From Melitaea cinxia (lineage: Eukaryota > Arthropoda > Insecta > Lepidoptera > Nymphalidae), in the NCBI RefSeq assembly GCF_905220565.1, contig NC_059395.1, forward strand, positions 17,091,289 to 17,155,288: DNA of 64,000 nucleotides, read 5' to 3'. Both the position numbers and the translations under genes were made by a program. Shown here piece after piece: positions 1 to 12,120 of this stretch (position 1 is its first letter; every line of letters begins with the position of its first letter). The notes below the pieces were generated by a model. That model saw only the letters and a list, made by a program, of their open reading frames with translations. It did not search any database and was not told where the DNA came from.

Positions 1-517
1 TTACATATATGGTTAAAAAAATATAAAGTTAGGCAAGTGAGTTGTTCAAATGTCATCCAGCGAATTAACATCAACGTCCTAGATCTATTCCTAGACATCC
101 CACTAACAAAATTTTCTTTCCGTCCTGTACCAGGACTAACATTGGAAAATATGCTCCTCTCAATAGATTAATGGGAACATACAATGAATTATTGTTAAGA
201 GGCGAAATTGATATCTTTATTTCTATGAATTGTACAGAATTTGTCAAAAATTGTTTGTTTGCTTACAATTCGTTAAATTAACTGTATTCTATTTATCTGT
301 TGGAATTTTGTGTTTGTTTATTAGACTTAACTGTGCTTTTGTATTGTATTGATTCATACCTGTCAACTCTATGTGCTCATTAACTGTTGTATAATAATTG
401 CTGTATACACCTTAAAAGATAAATCATACTGTGTTGTACCTGTGTCTAACTTTGTATTTCTACTTGCAAAGTTTTTACGATGTGTCGATGGTGTGTCTAT
501 TTAATAAATAAATAAAG
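1..517 (+). mobile_element. 3' end of a CR1/Jockey-type LINE (decayed ORF2 tail plus 3' UTR)
   Basis: Bases 69-281 translate to a typical LINE ORF2 carboxy end (RTNIGKYAPLNRLMGTYNEL, then EIDIF) and stop with TAA at 279-281. The expected upstream residues (ININ...) lie in another frame, so there is a frameshift near 75-80. A 230-base 3' UTR follows and ends in an (AATA)n tail near 502-517, as in CR1/Jockey elements. The element is cut by the window edge. It is an inactive fragment; the clade is inferred from the tail and C-terminus only. Confidence 0.7.
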
Positions 518-2640
518 TTTATTTTAAAATGTCTTTAATATTTAAAATATATTTTTCGTGTCAAGATTATATACTTAAATAAAACTGGGTAAAATGCTGG
601 GTTTAGTGATGCAGGAGTTCATGCAGAAGCTGCTACTACATTTATGACGAGATTTAATCATGTATTGACTTAAAAATATAACAATTGGTCTATTTACCGG
701 TTCTTCTTACTGTCATCAGTTTTCAATCAGTTCGACTATGTAAAAAGTATAGAGGACTTATGGGAGAATTAAAACGGTTGAGTAATGTATTAATGGTTTA
801 TTTTCATTTCAATCTCTTTTACAACATTTTAAATCAGTGCCAGCATCACATCAGCCATGAATAATGAATTAAAGAATAATATATATCTACTCTGTGAAAT
901 GAAGATTAAAACGCTGATCAAGTATTTGAATGAAACTTTTGGTTTATTTGTTGTATAGTTTCAGGCAATTTAATGATTTTTTAGAATAGTACAACAGTAA
1001 TAGTAAGAATCAAATAATAACCAAGAAAAAGTAAAAAGTAATGAAGTAAAAAGTAAAAAAGATGCAAAAGTTTTTACCACCTTGTTGGATATTTATAAGG
1101 TTAAACTTTTTTTAATGGAAGTACTGAAATGTCAAAAGTGAAGTGCACTATCCCTAGGGACGTGCGACCGGGTAACGGGGGAATTATTTAAAAAGTGACG
1201 CGGGTAACACTGACACGCTCTTAACGAAACCGATGATCAGATAAAGATATGTCGTAAAAAAGTGTCAAAAGTTTAACGACATTACGCGCGTAAAAAGTTA
1301 AAACGCTTTTTCATATTTATGGTCGAGTGTTTTCAATTAAGATTACAGTTTCGTACACAAATTACATATTTCCTCAGGAAACTTTAATTTTTTTAATGCT
1401 ACTTATTTGTAGTATTTTGTTATTTGCGATGACTATGTCTCATTTTTTCAACCATCAGATGTAGCTTATGAAGGTATAAATAAAGCAAATCATCACAAAA
1501 TCAAATCCTACCTTATTGAAGATTAATTTATAATTAAAGAAACTCAATTTACACCATTTCATTAAAAGTAGCTGACCTTGCGAGCTTTGTGCTGTCTAAT
1601 TTTTTTTTCTTAAATATCTTTTTAATTTATTTTCTTCTGAACAGACCGTGTCCTGACAATAACGACAACAATAAGAAAGAATTATCCAGTTCGGCGAATT
1701 CGTGAGAAGCGCACATATAACTCTGTCATTCATACTTATACGTATTTAGAAATAATGTAAAATTCAGTATCACAACACTTTTACTCCTTCGATCGTTCAG
1801 GCACCGAAAGCTTCATAACAAAGACTTGCAATTAAATTTTTCATTCGCAGCGAATACTTAATATTTCTAATTATTTTTTGTGCGTTAGCCCTTGTGGGCC
1901 TTTGCACCATGCCTAGAAAAGTATGTAAAGGTCTAAATCATATTTGTTACTTTTGAGAAATAAACCACGCTGCAGCACTCCGCTGTGAAAGCGGAGCACC
2001 TTCAATCCCTGTCGTGTATGTAATAAAATTTATACATATGGAAGGAAAAGTGTTTTACCGGCAAAATTCGTATGATATATTAGACAACCATGATTTCAAC
2101 TTGCTAGTTTTTTTCTAAAATATCTATTTTGTTTTATACACTTATCCTGTGACTTTTTGTACATTGGACTACAAATCAACATTTCTAAGTGCTGGCCAGT
2201 AATAGAGAAATTTCATCAGTGTCGGACCATATCCAAGCTGTACTGAGCATTTAGAGGACTGTCGATCTGCGGTCTACGCCTGTAGGATAAGCATATTATA
2301 ATGTTTAACAAAAGCCATAAATTAGAGCCTGTGGATGTTAATAATTTCAATTTAAAAAAGTACTGGACACACCACACAAGATTAAGATCTAGTATACTAG
2401 CTATTATATAATATATAACCAGAGTAATGTGATGTTATACAGACTGTTTATGATTACTTCAGTTCTAAGTTTTAAACAATAGGGTCTTGTATACTACGAA
2501 TATTTTCTGTTTAGAATTTTATCTATTAACAAGTAAAAATCATAAATTTACGCAAACTCCGACTTTTACAAAAACTATACTAAAACGTAAATAAGTACAA
2601 ATAAATACTTTTTTTACCTTAAAAAAAATATAATACTTAT
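518..2640. other. Noncoding AT-rich stretch
   Basis: No gene or clear repeat is seen. A CpG-richer patch lies at about 1140-1290, inside otherwise AT-rich DNA. The track of ATG CCT AGA AAA followed by GTATGT at 1908-1925 could be read as a mini-exon with a donor, but nothing supports it. Confidence 0.4.
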
Positions 2641-2671
2641 CCAAAGTTATTAAATTTCGTTTGCAAAAAAA

Positions 2672-2900
2672 AATGACCGTGCGCCGGCGGCGATGGCGCC
2701 TGCGTCGCCTCAAGCTTCCGGATGCGCCCGCGTCGCAAATCGCACGAACCGTTAGTTTTAAAAGTCATTAATTTAGCAGAAATGTCAACACGGGAGTGGT
2801 CGGCGATGAGGCGGAAAGCTACAATGATAAATACTGCGGTAATTGTCGTTTTTCGTTGTCATAATTGGGGGGTCGATTTAATTTAAATGCATGTATTTGT
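2672..2900. promoter_or_regulatory. CpG-rich island followed by clustered ATTA/TAAT homeodomain-type sites (candidate regulatory element)
   Basis: Bases 2672-2750 are strongly GC- and CpG-rich, unlike the flanks. The next 150 bases hold several TAAT/ATTA cores (for example near 2770, 2840, 2860 and 2910). This composition suits a promoter or enhancer. No ORF or TE end is seen. The call is inferred from composition; conservation across Lepidoptera would be needed to support it. Confidence 0.25.
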
Positions 2901-3220
2901 TAATTAGATTTCTTAGAAAGTTGTGTTTATTAGAAATCAGTTGTAAGGTGGTCTATTTTAAAAATGGAATGTATTTTGAGGAAAAAGCTTTGTTATTTCA
3001 TTATGTTTGCTCAGTCGTTATTCTGTGATTTTAAAATAAACATTTTTAAAGTATGGGTATTATACATTTGTATGAAATAATAATCAATAATAATAATTAA
3101 AGTTATTTAATTTTGCATTTGGTTACCGTAACAGTCGTCTCTTGTAGATAATAACGTTGTTGTCAGAGCAATTAATAAATTAAAGCTAAAATTTAAATAT
3201 TAAAAGTAACATAAGCTAAA

Positions 3221-3510
3221 TCTATACAATAAATAAAATTGGAGTATCTGTTTGCAATATAAAAATAACTGCTTTTTACTATATGTATATAGATGTATAC
3301 AAGACACATAATTATACCAAAATAACATTTTTTACAATTTTTGTCTGTCTGTCTGTCTCTTTGTTCCGGCTAATCTCTGAAACGCCTCGACTGATTTTGA
3401 CAGGACTTTCACTGACAGATACAGATATAGTAATGAGTAACTTATGCTACTCTTATTTTAGAAATTTATTTATTTTATAATTCTGCGAATCTAACAATAA
3501 TTTTTTTGTC
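3221..3510 (+). mobile_element. Non-autonomous Helitron, family 1, 3' end lost
   Basis: It begins A|TCTATACAATAAATAAAAT and then follows the same order of blocks as the minus-strand copies at 53643-53980 and 62561-62886 (TGTCTGTTTGCAAT, the GTCTGTC repeat, CTCTGAAACG, TTTCACTGACAGAT). The hairpin and CTAG terminus present in those copies are missing here, so it is truncated near 3510. Confidence 0.65.
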
Positions 3511-4300
3511 GTGTTTGTGTTATAATAAATTTTAGTTTTAGTTATAACTCTTGCGTTAAACATTTTTAAAACTAATAAAAATACGAACTATCCCGTTATA
3601 ATATTTGTACTTATATTATCTTAATTATTATTAATAAAGTTATTTAAATCTAATTTACGCTTGTGATTAATAAAAATGTTACTTTACTGAAAATAATTCC
3701 TTAATTAATCGTTGAAGCGAAGCGTTGCGTCAAAGCGACGTGAATGATGGCTGAACTAAGTTGCTTTAATTGTGATGTGCGTACAGTTGCGATGACATCG
3801 CTAACGTTAAGTTCAGGACTACCTCTTGTGATTTTAAAATAAGGATTATTATCTGTTACCCAGGATTTCCTTAGTGTGTGTCTTTTCTATGGGTACCTTA
3901 AATGCCTTTCAGGGTAAAAAGTAGCTTTTTGCTATACCAAACTATAAATCTGTCTTTGTAGGAACTAAAGGTTATCCAGATATATTTAGTTGTACTTGCG
4001 TAGCGTTGCTTGATTAAGCGTCAATTTTTCATCCATCCAAACTCGGATTTATTTATTGCAAATGAAGATTCGGTTATATATACATTAGGCTGATTCAAAA
4101 AAAAAAAGAAAAAAAAACGACGATTTATTTATTTATATTTATTTATTTATATATATTAAATTAAAGGTATATCTATTGTATTCGACAAACATTGAAACAT
4201 ACAGACATTATGTATAAGATCTTACATTAAAAACCAAGAAACATTAGATAGGATTAAATAGATACGAATACTTAGACTCCTTTACTTATATTTTATTGTG
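3511..4300. other. Noncoding stretch with (TTTA)n near 4126-4155
   Basis: No coding potential is seen. A short TTTATTTA/ATATAT microsatellite lies at 4124-4160, just upstream of the LINE at 4302. It might be the reversed A-rich tail of another LINE, but no coding remnant confirms this. Confidence 0.4.
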
Positions 4301-4301
4301 A

Positions 4302-7166
4302 AGCTTTATTTATGTAGATATAGTTTCTAAATTCAATAATTTAAATATATATTATCAAAATGTTAGAGGTCTGCGTACCAAGACTCATGACTTTATTTCT
4401 AGTATTGCGTGTGTTGATTATGATATCATTGTCTTGTCGGAGACGTGGCTGAACAGCAAAATTTACGATTCTGAAATATTCGACAGTCGCTTTACAGTCT
4501 ACAGGAGAGACCGCGAAAGCACTGGTTTTCATGCGAATAAAGATGGTGGGGGTGTACTAATAGCAGTATCCAACAAATCGGTATAGAGAAGGAGAAAGTG
4601 ATTGTGAAGATATTTTTGTTAAGGTAGAAATTAGTCCAAAGAAATATATACATTTTTGCGCTGTCTATCTTCCTCCTCTAATAGAAATATCCTTGAACAT
4701 TTTATAGATAATTTTACCCACGTTTCCGATATTGTAGAAAATGTGTGCTTGGTGGGTGATTTTAATTTGGGCTTTATTTCTTGGCCTGATTTGACTGATA
4801 TGAATCATGATAATTCTGCAATCTGTCATGGTTCTTCATTAGCTCAATTGATGATAGATTTTGTATCACTCTGCAATCTCAAACAGCATAACAACGTCAC
4901 TAACAGCTATAATAGGATTTTGGACTTGGTGGGTGTAAGCGTCAGACCGTCTGTGGATGTGCTAGTAAATATGGATCCACATCACATTCCCCTGAACATT
5001 GTTTTGGAATTCATTGAAAGTAAGTCATTAAGAATTAACAATAGTTTACGGCACAATTTTTATAAGGCTAATTACGCTGAAATTGAATTAGAATTAAGTA
5101 AAATTGATTGGAACATTAAATTTTCACAATGTAAAAACGTAGATAATATGGTATCGATATTTTATATTGTTTTAAAGGATATAATTGATAAATATGTACC
5201 TCAAGGTAAGACTAGTATAACCAAACATCCACCCTGGTTCGATAAAAAATTAATTAAAATAATAAAGGAAAAGAACAAGTTACTCCACAAATATAGGGTT
5301 TTTAAAAATCCTTTAGATGAAATATCTTTACGAATTTTAAACAACAGATGTAAAAAGATGGCTACACTTTGCTATAATAATTACGTTAGTAGAGTTGAGG
5401 ATAGCATTAATATAAACCCTAAATATTTTTATACTTACCTGAAAGATAAACGAAGTAACGTAGTCCAACTACCTCAAACTATGACCTTAAACAATATAAG
5501 TGTGTCTGATGGAACAGAGATATGTAACCTATTTGCATCTTTTTTCGCTTCTACTTTTGCTACTTCTTTAGACCATTCTATTCCCTATATCAAAGGCATT
5601 AGTGATTTTAATAGCTTTGGAAAAGTTCATATTACGCAATATAGCGTAGCAAAATATTTGAAGGGGCTTGACGTACACAAAGGGGCAGGACCAGATGGAA
5701 TCCCGCCATATTTTGTTTCAAGATGTGCATTGTCTTTAAGCGTACCTTTGTTTCTTATTATTGAGAAATCCTTGTTGACTGGTACATTCCCTAACATTTG
5801 GAAATCAGCAAAGGTAATTCCTGTTTTTAAAAATGGCCTTAAAGATAGTATATCTAATTACAGACCTATTTCAATTTTATCTGTATTTGCCAAGTCATTC
5901 GAAGCTTTAGTTTATCCCTACTTAAAAAGTCATACTAATCAGATTTTTGTTAATGAACAACATGGCTTTGTCCAATCACGTTCTACTACCACAAATTTAG
6001 TCGCCTATCATAATGTATTGGTTAGCGCAGTTGATAAAGGCATCCAAATAAATGCTGTCTACATGGACTTTGCTAAAGCATTCGATAGAGTTTCTCACAA
6101 ATTGTTGCTGGCAAAGTTAGAATTGTATGGTATATGCGGTACTCTACTAAAATGGTTCCAATCTTATTTATCAGGTAGAACGCAATATGTTGTGGTTAAG
6201 GGCTTTCAATCTAAGACATATTCAGTCATATCTGGAGTTCCACAGGGTTCACATTTAGGTCCCTGGCTGTTTAACTTATTTATCAATGATTTAACTTCTT
6301 GTATTAAATATAGCAGTGCGTACCTCTTTGCAGATGATTTAAAACTATGCAAGACTATAACATGTACTAATGATAACGATATGTTCCAAGTGGACCTCGA
6401 TTCTATAGGAAATTGGTGCATAGCTAACAAAATGTCATTAAACACTAGTAAGTGTTACAGTATCTCTTTTACGCGCAACCATAATATAATAAAAAATCAA
6501 TACCATATTGACGGAACTTTATTGCAACAAAGGTCGGAGATCCGGGATTTAGGGGTCATTTTTGATTCAAAATTGTCGTTTATACCTCACATGAATTATA
6601 TAATTACTAAAGCTTCTAAAATGTTAGGCTTTATCATTCGTAATAGTAAACTATTTTGCAAGCCAACCACAAAAATTGCTATCTATAACACTTATGTACG
6701 GAGTCAGATGGAATACTGTTCTGTAGTTTGGTCACCACATTATAATGTACACGAAATAAGAATAGAACGTATTCAGAAACGGTTTCTAAAACACATTGCC
6801 TTTTCGGGTGGATTACATAAGCGCCTTCATTCATATGTCGATAGACTAAATCATTTCAAAATGGACGGCCTATCGACACGCAGAAAGCTGCACGACATAA
6901 TATTTCTTTACAAAATACTAAGAAATAAACTTAATTGTCCTGCCCTCTTGAGTTCGTTTCAATTACATGTTCCACGTTGTCTGCCTCGACGCGGGCATAT
7001 AAACTCGGGTTTATTGCATCAGCCGTATGCCAGAACTAACCTAAAAAAATTCTCTGCCATATCCCGTATATCGAAGATATATAATAGTATATGTGAGAAA
7101 GTGGATGTTTTTAATGATAAATTACCTGCCTTCAAAAAAGTTGTCTTGGGATTGCTGAGGGATTAA
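4302..7166 (+). pseudogene. LINE ORF2 (endonuclease-reverse transcriptase), frameshifted
   Basis: The endonuclease opens at 4302 with YYQNVRGLRTKTHDF at about 4350 and SETWLN near 4437, and runs to a stop near 4585. The next stretch (ESDCEDIFVKVEIS, then YIHFCAVYLPP) lies in a second frame, and from about 4675 a third frame continues to the TAA at 7164-7166. So at least two frameshifts separate the endonuclease start from the rest. GDFN (endonuclease) is near 4755. RT motifs include GPDGIP near 5690, YMDFAKAFDRV near 6060, SGVPQGSHLGP near 6232 and FADDLK near 6328; the catalytic aspartates are present. There is no RNase H, as expected for CR1/Jockey. The copy could be a source of RT protein but cannot be autonomous. 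Confidence 0.85.
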
Positions 7167-7430
7167 TTAATTATAAGTGATTTTTGTGTTTGCTGTTTAT
7201 GTTTGTTTTTTTTTTTTTTTTTTAACTTACTAAATCTATTTTTAATTATACTCATCTGTATTTCAATTTGAAGATATAATATTTTAATAATCCTAGTGTT
7301 ACATTTTTTAGTGCATGTTGTGACAACTTAAAATGTTGCGCATTTAATCTTAATTGTAGTACCTATAGTTTTTATGTGAAAATTATAATGTAGCAACTAC
7401 TGTTTGTCCAAATGAAATAAATAAATAAAT
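4302..7430 (+). mobile_element. CR1/Jockey-type LINE, 5'-truncated, RT domain intact
   Basis: The element runs from inside an apurinic-like endonuclease domain, through a full reverse transcriptase, to a 3' UTR ending in (AAAT)n at about 7413-7429. There is no ORF1 and no start codon ahead of the endonuclease, so it is 5'-truncated or eroded. Frameshifts break the endonuclease part, but the RT part is uninterrupted for 836 codons. I found no clear target-site duplication. Confidence 0.85.
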
Positions 7431-7806
7431 CTTATGAATATAAAAATTACACATTGGTTAATGATCCACTTGTCCTTAAAAATTAAAATTCATAGCTATA
7501 TTACCGGATGATGTTTTGACAAATGATCATGTTCACTCATTATTGGTCCAACATCCCTACGATGAACACGTACGCCGATATAGACCACCGTAGCGAAAAT
7601 CTTACGCCAAATGTGACTTGAGTTATGACGAGAAAAATTGTCAGCTCAATTTATTATTTTGATGGATTTGTATTTTCTTTCTAATTGTATGGTGTAATGT
7701 AACTTTTATTTATTGTGACATAATTAACAAAAAAAAATGAAATGAAAAGATGATTTATCCAATTTATTTCTATAGTGAGTAAAAATGTCTCATTTTTGAA
7801 AAGAAA

Positions 7807-7929
7807 TCTATACTAATATTATAAACCTGTAATTTTATTTTTTATTTTTTCTCATTTACCCATAAAGGCTAAAGGATATTGGATATTTTTAAAACAAATT
7901 AACGCACGTGTAACCGCGGGCACAGCTAA
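7807..7929 (+). mobile_element. Short Helitron remnant
   Basis: It starts A|TCTATACTAATATTATAAA and ends with GCGGGCACAGCTAA, the hairpin-less end of lepidopteran non-autonomous Helitrons (CTRR, here CTAA). It is only 123 bp, so it is either a deletion derivative or decayed. Confidence 0.5.
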
Positions 7930-8084
7930 AATATTTATAAGGTAATAAAACTTTAAAGGAAAACCTTATTTATTTTTTAAATAAACATAATATGTAATAT
8001 TTTGTACAAACTCGTATTAAAATTAGTTTAACAGTGTTTATTAATAATAATTATAGAAAGATAAAATAGATGAAAAAAAAAAAA

Positions 8085-8380
8085 GATTTTTTTAAATAGA
8101 ACAAAGTCGATAAACATGCGTACGGCTCACCTGATAGTAAGCAATTATCGTATCTTATAGACGTAGACGTCAGCTAAACCAGAAATCGCAAGCGAGTTAC
8201 CGACCCTATCCCCAATTCTCCCCAGGAGCACTGTTCACCTTGCTCACCAACAGTAACACAAAACTGGCTTAAAGCAGTATTATTTAGCTGTAATCTTCTG
8301 TTAGTTCCAGGTACTACCTCAGTTGGGATGCTCCATATTTTGAGCAGGAAATTTGCTGTTCTGCCCTTCCTCAGTTAAAT
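8085..8380. repeat. Interspersed repeat family A, copy 1
   Basis: The copy shares ordered blocks with 10936-11210: GCGGCTCACCTGAT-like start, GCAAGCG(A/C)GTT, CCCAGGAGC(A/T)CTG, ATTTAGCTGTAATCTTCTGT and TTTTGAGCAGGA. No coding frame or tRNA boxes are seen. It is a common lepidopteran-type interspersed repeat of unknown class to me. Confidence 0.6.
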
Positions 8381-8508
8381 AATACAATATTAAAAGTTAT
8401 TGTCACAAAAACTACTAAAATATGATACAACTTAAGTGTTATTATAGATATATGGTGTTGTATTACAGGAGAATTGGTGTTCTACTTTTCAAGAATAAGC
8501 TAAATATC

Positions 8509-9034
8509 TGTGTTTGCTCGCAAACGAAAAAAACCAACTCCAATTAAGTACATCGACAAGTAACACAACGTTAGTAGACAAACAAAATTAACAAACGCAC
8601 TAGTCTTCCCTACGGTTTTTGAGGGTTTCTCTAGATACCATCATCAGATCCTAGTTTACTGCTCATGGTACCACACCTGGGATATCTCCTTTTCAACAAA
8701 AAAGAATTATTAAAATCGGTTCATAAACGACGAAACGTTTTTTTGTTGGAAAGGAAACATTTTAAATGTGGTACCATGAAAAGGAAACTAGGATCTGATG
8801 ATGGGACCCTGGAGAAATCCAGGGAAACCCTCGAAAATCCGCATAACTTTTTACTGGGTGTATCGATTTTGATGATTATCATGTGGTCATATATAAATTT
8901 CATCGCGATCTGATTACAACTTTTGGAGTAATCTTTGATAATGCGTATTTACTTGACTATTTTTTCATCACCTACGTTTTATTACTTGTCGATGTAATTG
9001 AAGTCGGTTTTTTTTTCGTTTGCCAGCAAACACA
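8509..9034. mobile_element. Foldback (long inverted repeat) element, copy 1
   Basis: The left end (TGTGTTTGCTCGCAAACG, then AAAAACC, CTCCAATTAAGTACATCGAC) is matched in reverse complement by the right end (GTCGATGTAATTGAAGTCGG, then CGTTTGCCAGCAAACACA). Inner blocks are also inverted: CATCAGATCCTAGTTT near 8642 against AAACTAGGATCTGATG near 8785. The whole element is therefore a large imperfect palindrome of about 525 bp. Related pieces are at 14711-14830, 15941-17086 and 57990-58159. Short ORFs inside it are by-products of the palindrome. Confidence 0.7.
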
Positions 9035-9068
9035 ATTATTTATAGAGCTGTTGTATTTCTTGTGCAAC

Positions 9069-9175
9069 AATTAAGAATCATTCCACATTTTATTATTAAT
9101 ATTCACACAATATTATACTATATAAGCACAGAACCATTGGTCTCAAACCACAACTGTGGAATGATTCCAAATTGT
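9069..9175. repeat. Small inverted-repeat element (possible MITE)
   Basis: GAATCATTCCACA near 9075 is matched by TGTGGAATGATTC near 9157, with weaker pairing outside it (CAATT / AATTG). Size is about 107 bp. It may be a tiny MITE; no target duplication was identified. Confidence 0.35.
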
Positions 9176-9245
9176 TGTTGGTATTTCCTAATACGACATA
9201 ATTCATTTAAACGAAATACGTTTGCTGTACCGAGGACACAACTAG

Positions 9246-9444
9246 TCTTAATATATATAAATCTCGTGTCACAATGTTTGTCCTCAATGGACTCCTAAAC
9301 TACTTAACCGATTTTAGTCAAATTTGCACACCGTGTGCAGTTTGATCCAACTTAAAAGATAGGCTATATTTTATTTTGATATATTATGTTATTATTATAT
9401 TTCAGAAAAAAATAAGGTGATACGAAGTTCGCCAGGTCAGCTAG
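9246..9444 (+). mobile_element. Non-autonomous Helitron, family 2
   Basis: It starts TCTTAATATATATAAAT and ends GATACGAAGTTCGCCAGGTC followed by AGCTAG|T. The same 3' end occurs in the copy at 51844-52136. Length is 199 bp. The GAAGTTCGCC block gives the small subterminal hairpin. Confidence 0.65.
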
Positions 9445-10935
9445 TATATTATAAATTATTGTTTCAAATTCGTCATGAATTTGTAAATTACGTTTGCTTG
9501 TAATAACCCTGTTTTTTCGGGAATTTCAAGAATATTATTATTCAAGATACCCAAAACTCTAAAGACGAGATGCCATGGTAATAGACCTTTGTATCGTATT
9601 GTAATAGAACATGGAAACATTACAAAATTTCAAAATCGGACTGGCATTGCTATTATTTCTCTTACTAAATTTGTTTTTGTAAAATACATACATCTTATGC
9701 GTGGCGATGAAGGAAAACATAACGAGGAAATTCTAAATTTTTTAACAAATGGGGCCATGGTGTTTTATCTCCAACCCTTAGTGGAGCAGTGCGGCAGAAT
9801 TAACAAAGTCAATTTAAATTTGTGGATAGTAAACACTATCCACAACTACCATTCGTATAGCGTTTGTTGCAAATTATATCATTATTTTCGAGTGTAGGTA
9901 AAGAAATATTAGTATAAAATAATTATTGTTTTTTTGCAGGTCGTTTTATAAAGAGATATCTAAGCTATTTGATCCAAAGATGTGATGTCGATATTCTTCA
10001 ACTTAACTACAGTTTATGTTTAGTTTTTGTAAGTTTATAGCAATTCTATGAAAAATTAAATTTAATAAATGTTAATATTATCAAAGATAGAATTTATTTC
10101 AAAAAATTACCTACATTAATCTATGAACTTTAATCTAATAACAAGTGCTTTAATGTCTATCCATCTCTATTATTATTAAAGAACAAGACAAGATTAGTAC
10201 GTTTTCGTTACGCGCTTGCGCCGCCGACAACTGTCAACTCCAATTATGGCCGTCATGACACTTTCGCGCGTTTGCTTTTGAATATAGAACGTTGAGTCTT
10301 CTGGAATTTTATTTCTTTTTTTATTTATTTGTGTTCAAAGTAACTATAGCGTTTCTTCAAAAGAAACAATACTGCTGCAGGTAAATAAATCAGATGATGT
10401 TCCTAAAATTAAAATTGCAAATTTCAGCTAGACATTCTGTTTTAAGCTTGAGAATAACATTGTAACTAATTTTGTAAGTATTATTGTATGTATTTTATTA
10501 CACTTTAGTCTCATTACGTAATTTAAAGCAAAAAAGAAATACGTAAAATAATTACTACTTGACCACGCACAGTAGTATTTTAGAAAGCGAAATAATTAAG
10601 GCAAAATTTAACAAAAATTTTACATTTTTGATTGATTGTGACGATGTTGATTGAAATCACTACATAAGATTATCATGATGGACTTCAAAACTGGGATTCA
10701 TTTTACCTACTTCGAGAAACATACTTGTGGACCCAACGAATTCTGCTAAAAAGCCTTAACCATAGATTATACACTTATATACTGGTAGCCTTAACACTGA
10801 AGAGAACGGAAAGGAAAGTTCTTGTATCGATGGAAGTACTCTAAGATAGTAATATATTATCCATATTAAACAACAATAAAATAATTTGAAATATATGATT
10901 GAACCAAGATTGGAGACCTTGGACAAAAGATTTTT
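9445..10935. other. Noncoding stretch with a CpG-rich patch at 10200-10275
   Basis: No supported gene. The 102-codon frame at 9589-9897 has no recognisable motif. A perfect 9-bp hairpin (GTGGATAGT / ACTATCCAC) lies near 9822. Bases 10200-10275 are CpG-rich and resemble a small regulatory island. Confidence 0.35.
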
Positions 10936-11210
10936 TTATACAACTAGGTCAGCAAACAACCGTGCGGCTCAACCTGATGATCTTTAGACGCCTGCAACAT
11001 CAGGAGAACCACAAGCGCGTTGCCGATTCTACTCCGCGAGTCAGCGAGCCTCCGCAGGAGCTCTGACCGTCCACCTTGCTCCAGGAACACAATACTAATT
11101 GAGAGCAGTGCTATTTAGCTGTAATCTTCTGTTATGCTGAAGTACTTCCCAAGATAGGCTGCTCCAGATTTTGAGCAGGATATTTCCTGCTGTGATAATC
11201 TACCACAATC
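10936..11210. repeat. Interspersed repeat family A, copy 2
   Basis: It aligns in order with 8085-8380: GTGCGGCTCAACCTGATGAT, ACAAGCGCGTTGCCGA, ATTTAGCTGTAATCTTCTGT and CCAGATTTTGAGCAGGA. The two copies are clearly diverged. Confidence 0.6.
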
Positions 11211-11689
11211 AAGGTATGTTAAAATAAATGCACAGCCATAGTTTACGTCTTATACACAAATAAATACGATAAATAGCCTATATCTATTACTTTTCTAAAA
11301 ATAATTGTGAAGGGCTGATTAACTTTTAACTCTAATCCATTGATCGATTTCATTTAACTTTTTAAATATTCACTCTCTAAATACTTTATATAAACTACTT
11401 ATATTAATTACTAATTTTATAATATATATGTGACCGACTGTATAAAAAATTGTCTGTCTGCGGTTGGAAAATAAGCAAAAGGGGCTCTCAACGAAATTTC
11501 ACACGGCAGATCATCATTTTTCCTTTAAGATTTATATTACTGATAATTTATAAACAAAACAATATATGTAGGTAATAAAATAATCAGTAAAATATTTTTA
11601 TATAAAAAACGATGTGTTGATACAAAAGTTATTTTTTACAAGAATAGTTCTCCTGTAGGTATATCCTGTGGGTATAATGAGAATGACAA

Positions 11690-11820
11690 GAGAGCAGCAC
11701 GGCTGGCAGTCGAGTCGGTAGCTACAGACGTTTTTCATGGTTTTACACTAATTCGATACGACGTGCCTGCGTTCTATTCCCGGCTTGGCACATCGGGAAT
11801 GCAATACGACGGAAATTTCA
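11690..11820 (+). repeat. Degenerate tRNA-like SINE remnant
   Basis: GTCGGTAGCTACAG resembles a pol III A box, and GCGTTCTATTCCCGGC some 60 bases later resembles a B box. A SINE tail is not obvious. The assignment rests on these two boxes only. Confidence 0.3.
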
Positions 11821-12120
11821 AAACCATACTATTATTATATACCAAAAATTTGTACATATTATGACTGATGAATGTTGTGGAAAGATATTAGTTTAGTCAA
11901 TGCATTTTTCAAAATAATCCTTAAAAGATTTGATGAAAATGTCAAGATTATTTTTTCTCAATTAGTTATATACTAATTATATTAATGATATTTTATTCCA
12001 TCAATTCAAATTTTTAATGTAAAATGTGGTCCGCTAGTTAAAATTAAAATAAGTAGAAATTAAATATGAAATAATGATTACTATCGTCGTAAGTTACGCA
12101 GATTTTTTTAATCACTGACA

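Noticed and set aside
4124..4330. Inverted LINE 3' tail suggesting twin priming at the 5' side of the 4302 LINE
   Set aside because: Only the (TTTA)n run is visible and no coding or UTR match to the LINE was found; twin priming would invert internal, not 3'-terminal, sequence.
9589..9897. 102-codon plus-strand ORF
   Set aside because: No domain, no neighbours, AT-rich codons and a likely chance frame; part of it contains a perfect hairpin.
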